Shown here: piece by piece, positions 55,566-64,000 of the stretch | Layout: each line of letters starts with the position of its first letter | Numbering within the stretch: the first letter of the stretch is position 1 | DNA from: Limnanthes douglasii subsp. nivea | Lineage: Eukaryota > Streptophyta > Magnoliopsida > Brassicales > Limnanthaceae | Length of the DNA: 64,000 nucleotides | Direction: 5' to 3' | NCBI GenBank assembly: GCA_036936605.1 | Contig: JAUPFV010000004.1 | Location: 138,331,473-138,395,472, forward strand | The notes under the pieces: generated by a model | Seen by the model: the letters and a program-made list of their open reading frames with translations, nothing else | Told to the model about the DNA's origin: nothing | Databases searched by the model: none | Made by a program: the position numbers and the translations under genes

Positions 55566-57760
55566 TTGTCGATTTTCTTACAAAATTCGAGAAAATATTT
55601 GCTAGAATAGCAAGATAAATATACGGTATCTTATTAATGATCTCTTTACAAACAAATATACTGACAAAAATAAAATTTGTAAGCATATTCTGGGAATGTC
55701 TATGATTTCCCAAAAGTTAAAGACATTCAAGATAGACTCCCAATGATTTTGTGGTAGAATTCACCTTTTAGTCATTACAGGAAATGTTTAGAAATTTCTA
55801 GTCAATCTATAATTGTAGGTAGAAAAAGTGGAATATCAATAAGTTGATTGCCCATACTGCACACGAGTATGGAACTCTTAAAGGGGTACTTCTTGAAGTG
55901 AACATGATATCATTTAAGAAAAGGATGGGGCCTAAGCAAAAGGTTGATGGTAAATGACCGGGTCAAGGCCCGACTAAGAATATAAAAACCTAAGAAATTT
56001 ACGGTTGATCGATGTTTTTTATGCAAGGAAAAACGAAATCTGAAGAAGGATTGCGAGAAGCGTCGAGCTTACATATTAAGGAAAAATACTCTCCTAACTT
56101 TGGTTGTTTCGGAAAGTAATCTTGTTTAGGTGGTAAATAATACATGGTGGGTTGATTCAGCTACAACAACTCATATATGTATTTATTTGCATGGTACATC
56201 AAGAATTAGAATGCTAAGTAGGATGAAATATCTGTCTTCACCATAGACGAGATCTCATGTCATGTATTGGCAATTTGTGATTTACATTTAGAATTTTATA
56301 ATGGACATGTTTTATTTTTGGAGAATGTAATGTTTGTTCCTAGTTTTCGAAGAACTTATTTTCTTTTCTGATTTTAAACTTTTTTGTATATTTTTCTCTT
56401 ATGGGAAGCAACCGTTTTACTCTCTCTTTAAATAATATAATTATTGGGCATGTAATTTTAATAAAAGAAGATGGTTTATATTTTCTAAATACTGAACGTA
56501 TACCGAATAAAATTACTAAGTCCGAAAAATCCTCGAAAGTGTAGGACAAGCAGTTATGTCATATATCCAAAGCTAGGATGGATAAAATTGTAGTTTAAGG
56601 TTTATTGAGTTCCCTAGATTACTCTGAGTTTGGTAAATGTATCGAGTGTATCAAAGGGAAAAAAACCAAAATAAAAAAGTAGGGGCATATAGAGCGACTG
56701 GAGTCTTAGAATTGATACGCATCGGTATATGTGGACCGTTTCCACAAGAATCATGCAACGTTAAGTGGTACTTCATATAATTTATTGATGACTTCTCTCA
56801 GTTTAGGTAAATCTATCTCCTTCATGAAAAGTTCGAGGCCCTAAAAAATTCTAATATTTTAGGAATAAAGTTGAAAAACAAATAGGAAAAACCATTAAGA
56901 GCATTAGATATGATTGTGGTGGTGAATACTGATAGATATGATGGACCAAAAGAACAACGACAATGACCATTTATAAAATACCTAGAGGAGTGTGGCATAG
57001 TCCCTCAATACACAATGTCGGGATGACCTCACATGATCGATATATCTGAGAGACAAAACAATACATTAAAAATATGGTTAGAATTATGATAAGTAACTCA
57101 TTTGCTATCATTTTATTTTATATACTCAAGATAGAACCTACTAAGGAACCGGTTAGGACACCATATGATCTTTGGAATTTTTGCATACTCAATTTTAAAA
57201 TTTGCATATATAGGGATGTCTATCTGAGACAAAGGCTTACAAACCTCAAGAAAAGAAATTGAACCCCAAAAAAAGTTAGTTGTTTATTCATTGGTTATTC
57301 CGAATACTTTAGGGGTTTTACTTTTTATGATCCTCTTAGTGGTAATATATTTGAAACGGGAAAGACAAAGTTTCTAGAAGAATTTTTTTAAAGGAAGAAT
57401 AAGGGAATATATGTTTATTTTGAGGAAAAATTTGTAAAGATTCATGAAGGTTTTAACGAGTATACTAATGTATAAGAATATTGAGGTTTTATGCGAATAA
57501 TTTCGGTTTGAACAAGGCTGTAACCAGGACACAATTATGATCCAGTTATAACAAGAGGAATCTCAAGGTAATCTTCTGTAAGAAAATTTAAATGATATTG
57601 TTCATGAATATCAAGTGTAACAAGAGGTAAGTGTTCTTTTAAATGGGTCTATGAGAGAAAGAAAGAATCATATATATCCAGATTTTATAATATCTTCGGA
57701 AACATGATAAGTGGTGTGATGGAAATTTATATGATACTTCATCTTATAAACAACCAATGA
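55566..57760 (+). pseudogene. Gag C-terminus, protease and integrase of C4
   Basis: Worn zinc knuckle CFLCKEKRNLKKDCEKRRAY (about 56040; the His is Arg), then ESNLV and NTWWVDSATTTHICIYLHGT (about 56140), where the normal DSGATTH has Gly changed to Ala. The envelope of the protease (DMFYFWRM / FLENVMFVPS) and integrase follow: IDTHRYMWTVSTRIMQ-type core (normally HTDICGPF), KTIKSIRYDCGGEY (normally RSDRGGEY). Stops are frequent. Confidence 0.72.
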
Positions 57761-59280
57761 AAATCTTTGACTCTTATAAATGGATTGATTTTATGAAAGA
57801 AGAATATTAATCAATGTAAGACAATGCGGTATGGGAACTTATTACATTACCTGAAAGGAAAAGACAAAAGTTTTTTAAGGGGGTTTTCAAAACCAAATGG
57901 AATTCCCTGGCTAATTTGGAAATACATAAAGCACGCCTTGTAGCGAAAAGTTATGCTCAACATGAAGGAATTGATTTTAAAGAAACCATATCTCTGGTAT
58001 CGATGAAAGATTTATTAGAACAATCATAGCAATAGTTGCACACTTTTATCTTGAGCTTCATCAAATGGATGTAAAGATTGTGTTTCTCAATGATAATATT
58101 AAGGAAACATTTTACATGGTACAACCAGAACACTTTGTAGTAGTTAACCCAAATAATCTGGTTTGTAGGCTTAAAAAATCCATTTATGGCCTCAAACAAG
58201 CTTATCGTTGTGGTATCATAAATTTCTTGGGGTGATAGCCTCTTATGATTTTGAAGTCAACTCAGTTGAGAATTGTGTGTATCACAAGTTTAGTGGGAGT
58301 AATTTTATATTTATGGTCTCATATATTAATGAGATACTGCCTGTCTTGAATAATAAAGAATTATTACATTATAAAGAGATTTTATATCAAACAAGTTTGG
58401 GAAGAAGGATCTTGGTGATGCCAGTTTTGTGTTCCGGATCCAAATACAACGAGATCGCTCTGTAGTATTCTTGAATACATAAAAGGCATATATTCAAAGT
58501 TTTTACAATGTTATGGTTTGGAAAATTACAAATCCCTGAGTACTACTATGGCAAATGGTGACATACTAGGTATGGGTCAATGTCCAAAGATAAAAATTGA
58601 GACTGAAAAAATAAAAATAATCATTTATCCTTAGACAGTGGGGAGTTTGATGTATGCTCAAGTTTTTACTAGGTTATACAATTCCTTTGTTGTAAATATA
58701 TAAGAGAGGTATCTAAGTATCCCAAGCATGGATTACTTAAAGTCAATTAAAAAGGGTACTCCGATATATGAAAGGAATAAAGGGTACATGCTGGCATATA
58801 AGAAGTTGGAAGGACTAAAGATCATTGTGTATTCTGACTCAGATTTTGGTGGATTCATATACACACACTAAAAAGCACTTCAATTTACATATTATTATTG
58901 GTTGGAGGTGCAATATCCTAGGCAAATACAAAGCAAACACATATTGCATCGTCCGTCATGGCAACTAAATTTGTTGTGTGCTCTAAGATATCAAACCATG
59001 CATTATGGTTGCAGAATTTTGACACTGGGTTGTGTATTATACAAAGGATAGTAGGTCCCACTAGGTTGTATTTCGACAACAATTACATGGTATAATACTT
59101 TAACATCAACATGAGCGCGTCTGAATCCAAACACATAGAGATAAATTGCATGTCTTCAAAGATTGAGTTAGATGGATCAGATAAGTATAGAACACATCAG
59201 CACAAACTCCATGATAGAAGATCCTTTAGCAAATTCAGTTTCACCTCTGGTTTTCAAGAGACAAACCATTAGTACTAGTG
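57761..59280 (+). pseudogene. RT and RNase H of copia C4
   Basis: RT: HKARLVAKSYAQHEGIDFKE, LVSMKDLL, LHQMDVKIVFLND (about 58060), YMVQPEHFVVVNPNNLVCRL, KKSIYGLKQA (about 58180), CVYHKFSGSNFIFMVSYINE, where the YVDD active site has become YINE. RNase H: ASSVMATKFVVCSKISNHAL, LWLQNF and ASESKHIEI near 58950-59140, INTNSMIEDPLA near 59200. Several frameshifts. Confidence 0.78.
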
Positions 59281-59442
59281 TAGTTGATTTAGAGGATTGT
59301 TAGGTTCAGTGGGAGCGTTTGTAATAGGATTCAATGTGGTTTTGCCTAAGGTTTTTAATAGACACACCATTAATATAAGTTTAGTTGATTTCGAGGATTG
59401 TTAGTTCCAGTAAGAGCGTTTGTAATAGGATTCAATAATATA
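59215..59442 (+). repeat. Tandem duplication at the C4 gene end
   Basis: The segment from ACAAACCATTAGTACTAGTG through GGGAGCGTTTGTAATAGGATT recurs from ACACACCATTAATATAAGTT. About 117-bp period. Confidence 0.88.
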
Positions 59443-59793
59443 TGTAGTATTATATACATAAAGGTTTATTACAATGTACATATTTAGTAGTATTTATTGA
59501 TATGTGTTCTTTATTGGATCTCCAAATGTAAGAATAATTAAAAGTAAATATTTACTATTACAAGCCATATTACTCTTAGGTTGTACAGCATAGTTGACTC
59601 AAATAATTGATTCATGGAAATAATGTGATTATTGTTGCATCCTATTATTCAAATAACAAGAAAGAGATCATTAATCTTTTATAGTTGATTGATCATGTAT
59701 GGGTTTGTACTGTTCGCCTATTGACAATTAATTCAGAGGTCCGTCAAAGTTAAATATATTATTGAGTAGCATATAATGGTCAAAGCTGGAGAT
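59443..59793. other. C4 untranslated end
   Basis: Non-coding, ending in GGTCAAAGCTGGAGAT, a PPT-like run before the 3' LTR. Confidence 0.45.
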
Positions 59794-60240
59794 TGTTGGA
59801 ATATATATTGACCCGTATGTTAAATATATAGTTAGTCATTGTCATGAGATTGTCCAACAATTAAATTAATCAGATTGATTATTTTGTATAATTAATCGTG
59901 TATTGGATCTATAAGTGAAAAAGACGTTATGGACTTATAAGTGTAGTAACCGGGTTGAATTTGTGCACTATGAAAGATTTGACCTAAATCTCAACACTTG
60001 AACCTGAACTAATAAATCATGGTCTAAATTGATAAATTCAATGTATTGGGTTGTGGTCTCCATTACGAGACGGTATATGTCAGTGGACATCAATTAGTTC
60101 TCGAAATACATCATTCACACCACTTATTTAGTTTGTCTAATATTCGATCTTGTCTTTCACCTGTTCCTACACTATTTTTGAGTAATTATTGTTTAGAGAA
60201 GGGAATATGTAGATAGAATTTCGTAAACTTAAATAAAATC
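59794..60240 (+). repeat. 3' LTR of copia C4
   Basis: Starts TGTTGGAATATATATTGACC directly after the PPT-like run. The right end is not sharp. Confidence 0.6.
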
Positions 60241-60302
60241 TCTGAATTCAAAGATGATATTGACTGAGTTATTACAATAGCATAGAATATAATTACAAAA
60301 CA

Positions 60303-61670
60303 TTATACAGCATCATAGTCACCGTCTAGTGCATTCTTCTTCTTCCTTAATTCTTTGTTCATTAGATTAGAGCATAAGACAGGTGAGATGAAACTTTCGG
60401 TGTAAATCGTTTCTCCATGATCGTCAAAACTGACAGGACTGAAATATAAAATGTTACTCCTAAAATCAACTTTGAGCACTCCCCTCCTCTTATTGAATGC
60501 TTTGATATCACATTGTGAGAATATAATATCATTACAATGTGTAGAGCATATGGTTTCACATTGCTTACTCCTTCTAGACATTGAATATCTGTCAGTTTAC
60601 TTCATGATTCTTTCTGACTATACTCATAAGCGGTCCAAAATGGAGTACCATTATCATAATTGCATGCTAAACAGAAAAGTCATCCCCGTAAAACAACTAC
60701 CGAACTACCTGGTATTGGTAATGACATATAGTCTAAAAAAAATTCTAGCTAATTTAAAAACTAAAACTTTGTCGTCAACCACCCAATGAAGAGACCAGTC
60801 AAAGTAAAGCTCATTCTCATAATGTCTACCAAGTTCATTGAAATCTAAGTTCTTAATATTTTTTCAAAAACATGTGAGTTATATTAGAACCAAATTAAAT
60901 AAAACTTAAAATATATTAATTAATTAATTAATATATTGCATAAAAATTTAGAATATATATTTTTAATATAAACTTATTATTCATATTTTGTTTAGAAATT
61001 TGATTTTTTATTTAAAAAATATATTATATTAGTCTATATTATTCTGGCATTAAAGTAGAATAATATACTAATATAAATATAGGATATACTTAAACACAAT
61101 AACAACAAAAACATTCAATAAAACTTTCTTCTACTCATATCTCTTTTTTTATTTTTTATTTGCCATAAGTTATACGAATAAACACATGTACGAACCTTCT
61201 GTGCTTTGTAATAATATAAAAAAAACATTAGCTTGTAATCTTTGGTGGACTCATTTTATCCAAAACCAAAGACATTCTTAAAAATAATTTTATTACAAAA
61301 AAACTTGGCAATATCTTGTACACACAAGTGGATGGGTTCTATATGTATAAATCATCATGCATCCATTCTAAAACACAATCAAACCCGTTGTAGGATCCTA
61401 TAATACTCATAAATTTCGAACACCCATTAGCTCCTAAGTTCATAGTGCCTTACCATCGCCGAATGGAGACACGTTGTAATTAAAAGAATTTATTTCATCA
61501 TCATCAATGAAAAATAGTAATCTTTTATTCAAAGATAATCTTTTTAAATGCAGGTTAACGAAATATGAACTAGAATCGAGAGAAAGCCATAATTTTGATA
61601 CACACCTTAATCACAAGATAGATTTAATGGGTAACCTCGATAGTACCAGATATCGTCGGGTAGATAAATC
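60303..61670 (-). pseudogene. F-box protein with FBA domain, broken host gene
   Basis: The only host gene trace. The minus strand reads, through several frame changes: LPDDI (61650-61664), then LVLSRLPIKSIL, a stop, LRCVSKLWLSLDSSSYFVNL (F-box), LLFFIDDDEINSFNYNVSPF, SKFMSIIGSYNGFDCVLEWM, NPSTCVYKILPS, GFG-stop-NESTKDYKLM, AQKVRTCVYSYNLWQIK. After an AT-rich insertion it continues LDFNELGRHYENELYFDWSL, HWVVDDKVLVF, and a 92-residue open tail to 60303. This is the F-box (SKP1 binding in SCF ubiquitin ligases) plus F-box-associated domain order of plant CPR30-like proteins. Stops, frameshifts and the insertion make it a pseudogene. Confidence 0.75.
60860..61140. repeat. AT-rich palindromic insertion in the F-box gene
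   Basis: Separates two adjacent FBA blocks. Holds a palindrome ATATATTAATTAATTAATTA... (60911-60936) and an inverted repeat with arms 61026-61045 and 61057-61074. Could be a MITE or an unusual intron; no clear terminal repeats or target duplication seen. Confidence 0.5.
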
Positions 61671-61930
61671 GACGTTGCTGTAACTTTATGTCCAAACCTT
61701 AGATAGAAATCTACATAGAGATTTCAATAATAGTTTTGAAAGTATAACTTCAAGGATCGCCTCTGGTACATATGTTCTGATTAGGTTAGTGTTAACTTTG
61801 AAAGATCTTGAACTCATATAATCTTATCTGAGAGTTGTCTTTATTAATACTTGATCTTTTGAGTTTATTAGAAAATTTAGACATATTACTTCAATACAAT
61901 ATCTTTTTATGTGAGGATTTAAGTGAGGAT
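61671..61930. other. No gene recognised (61.7-61.9 kb)
   Basis: Upstream flank of the F-box pseudogene and left flank of the LINE. Confidence 0.4.
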
Positions 61931-61939
61931 TTCTTCCCT

Positions 61940-64000
61940 TTTGTAGAAACTAACTGATCAATTGAAATGCAAGGAACCCCTCGCAAGATATTCTGGAACA
62001 AGGTTAAACGACTCAATGCTTTAAAAGAATGGAATACTACTGTTTTTGGCAATGTACTTAATAAAGTAAGGGAAGCTGAAGATGATGTTAACATGAAGGA
62101 AGCTCTATTAATGGAGAATAAAACTGATCAAAATATAGACGATTGAAGCAAAGCTAATGACAATCTGTATCAATCTTTAACTCAATAAGAAAGTTACTGC
62201 TTTCTGAAGACTTACTCCAATTGGATTAAAAATGGTGATATGAACACCAAAAAAAATCACAACTTTGTTAAAAAGAAAAGGAGAAGGAATATGATTCACA
62301 AAATTAAAGATGGCTCTGTTTGGCTTACTAATGAAACTCAAATCAATAACTCTGTTGAAAGTTTCTTTAAGAATAGTCTTATTACTTATCCTTATTCTAA
62401 CCATGATGTTGAGTCTAATATTCTAAATAGTTACATTTTAATGTTATTCTTAACATTGTGACTGAGCAGGATAACTTGAACATACTGACTAATCCTAAAG
62501 AAGAAAAAATCATGGAGGCTATCAAGGGTCTTAATCCAGCAAGTGCAACTGGTATGGACGGATTTAACGTTAACTTCTATCTCACTTGCTGGAAAATCAT
62601 CAAGGATGACCTTAACGAAGCTGTATTTTTCTTTCATGGTTTACCCCTTCCACATGGGTTTTAGCCACAGGTTTATGCTTAATCCCTAAAACTAGTTAAC
62701 CTACTTGTTGGAAAGAATTTAGGCATATTAGCTGGTGCTCAATGTTAAACAGAATCATATCCAAGCTGCTTAGTAATATGATGACTAGTCTCTTACCTAA
62801 AATCATATATGAAAACCAGGGTGCCTATGTTGCTAATATATCAATTTAGGAGAATATTATACTTGCTAATGAAATGATTTATAACTTGAACAATGAAACT
62901 AAGGTTGGGAACATTATGATCAAAGTTGATATGGAAAAATCCTTCGATACAATGTCTGATAGGTACCTAAAGAAAGTCCTTCAAACATTTGGTTTTAATA
63001 TCAGATTCATAAATCTAACATATTCTATTATAAGTAATGTTAAAGCTTTTATACTCATTAATGGCTATGTTGTTGGGTATTTCAAAACCAGTAGGGGCTT
63101 AAGGCAAGGAGACCTTCTGTCTCTCTACCTTTTATAACAGTTGAGGAAACATGAATTAGAGGTCTTAATCTGCTTTACCATAATAATAAATCCATTTAGT
63201 ATAAAACTAAAGTAGTATATGCATTTTATCATCATCATGTGTAGATGATATGTTAATATTCACTAACAGTTCTAATTATGAAACTATAATCAGTAAAATT
63301 AGATATAAAGTCAGGGATTAGGAAGACAAAAATATATCTTTTGCAGGAAGGCTTAATCTTATTTACATTGTTCTTATGGCTATTCCGAGTTAATAAGTTC
63401 AAAGTAACGTGCTCCTTAATCCAATCATCGACATAGATGAGGAATGAGGATTAAATGCGAGAATATTGAAAGATATTCAAAATACAATATCATGTAACCT
63501 TTGGTTAAAGTTCAGAAAAAAGAGTTCCCTTTGCACCAAATATCCTCACAGTATATATTGTAACAATACTCATCCTCTGTTAGCTGATTTTAAAGCCAAA
63601 ACAATTCTAAAGTCTGGAGAAGATTGGTTCCAATCAAAGATAAAGCATAACAAAAAATTAAGTGGGTTATTGGCTCCGGTGAGGTTTATTTTTGGATAAA
63701 TTCATGGATTAAAGACTCTCATCTCATTAATCCTGAAAATATTCCTACTAACCCTGAGATTGGGCTTGATAAAGTTATCAATTATTAGAATCAGAATAGT
63801 TGGAATGAACCTAAGCTGAGAAATATACTTCCTCTAAGTGAGATGCCTACAATCTATATGCACTTTATCAACATTGAGCAGATTGATTTCCCAATCTGTA
63901 CCGTATCTAAGAATGAATTATTCAACACGGAAGCTACGTGCAACTTTATGAGAACTAATCACAATCAATCTAAGTTTTTCAGCAAAATTTGGAATAAAAT
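61940..64000 (+). pseudogene. Second 5'-truncated LINE ORF2, runs off window
   Basis: Starts with the linker after the endonuclease: FWNKVKRLNALKEWNTTVFG, then NWIKNGDMNTKK and NFVKKKRRRNMIHKIKDGSV. RT follows: IMEAIKGLNPASATGMDGFN (62510), IKVDMEKSFDTMSDRYLKKV (62920), GLRQGDLLSLYL (63095), and CVDDMLIFTN (63240) where the active site is normally FADD. Then SFAGRLNLI, GSGEVYFWINSWI, and the start of the zinc-binding region. Many stops and frameshifts. More decayed than the LINE at 42.0 kb but same L1 type and orientation. Confidence 0.85.

Larger units (their letters stand above)
53580..60240 (+). mobile_element. Decayed copia element C4
   Basis: A possible 5' LTR remnant (53580-53770) resembles part of the 3' LTR (near 60040): both hold TGGGTTGTGGTCTCC followed by a GATATATGTTAATG/GGTATATGTCAGTG-type block. 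Between them lie a long leader with tandem repeats, gag, PR, IN, RT and RNase H. All coding parts are broken. The family is the copia type with a WWVDSATTTH-like protease and SKHIE.-type RNase H end. Confidence 0.7.

Noticed and set aside
57957..58199. Minus-strand open stretch in copia C4
   Set aside because: Shadow of the plus-strand reverse transcriptase.
1..64000. CRISPR arrays, bacterial operons, tRNA or rRNA genes
   Set aside because: No regular spacer arrays or rRNA/tRNA cores seen; all recognisable content is plant nuclear.

Overview
This window looks like a retrotransposon-dense stretch of a plant nuclear genome, most likely a eudicot. It is AT-rich, has no compact operon-like genes, and nearly everything recognisable belongs to plant LTR retrotransposons (Ty3/gypsy of the Tat lineage, Ty1/copia of several lineages), plant L1-type LINEs or a Mutator-like transposase. 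The only trace of a host gene is a broken F-box gene at 60.3-61.7 kb. I found no intact host gene, rRNA, tRNA or CRISPR array. Species cannot be told from the sequence alone. Domain calls come from reading translations by eye; no database search was run.

Layout. 1-3.8 kb: 5' half of a Tat-lineage gypsy element on the minus strand (LTR, PBS, gag, PR, RT), cut by the window edge. 5.0-6.5 kb: an old gypsy integrase and RNase H relic. 7.3-11.1 kb: a direct array of non-coding LTR-leader units with CT-rich degenerate repeats. 11.4-11.7 kb: a promoter-like island without a gene. 12.309-23.918 kb: a structurally complete Tat element on the minus strand, bounded by two LTRs and a perfect 5-bp target duplication (ATAGT). 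It carries gag, PR, RT, two RNase H domains and integrase, plus a separate spliced gene on the opposite strand; a copia fragment and a TRIM are nested in its RT.

23.9-36.9 kb: decayed copia (minus) and gypsy (plus) relics, including a 3.2/4.1-kb tandem duplication with a deletion in one copy. 36.9-41.15 kb: a Tork-type (Tnt1-like) copia with two unrelated LTRs. 42.0-45.4 kb: a 5'-truncated but well preserved L1-type LINE (RT, zinc-binding region, RNase H, 3' UTR, poly-A). 46.3-47.6 kb: LINE ORF1 relic on the minus strand. 48.1-50.6 kb: a short duplication with a hairpin, a Mutator-like fragment, and the 3' end of a copia with its LTR. 51.0-53.1 kb: an LTR family present twice directly and once inverted. 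53.6-60.2 kb: a decayed full-length copia. 60.3-61.7 kb: F-box/FBA pseudogene with an AT-rich insertion. 61.9-64 kb: a second 5'-truncated LINE running off the window.

How the parts work together: within each LTR element gag forms the particle, PR matures the polyprotein, RT/RNase H copies RNA primed at the PBS, and IN inserts the product; most copies here are dead. The most interesting unit is the antisense gene in the Tat element at 13.08-15.9 kb. It has its own TATA box, one reading frame kept through a 75-bp intron, a 'putative gypsy-type transposon' domain, a basic region and a coiled coil. Extra antisense ORFs are known in Tat elements, so the class is not new, but its function is unknown.
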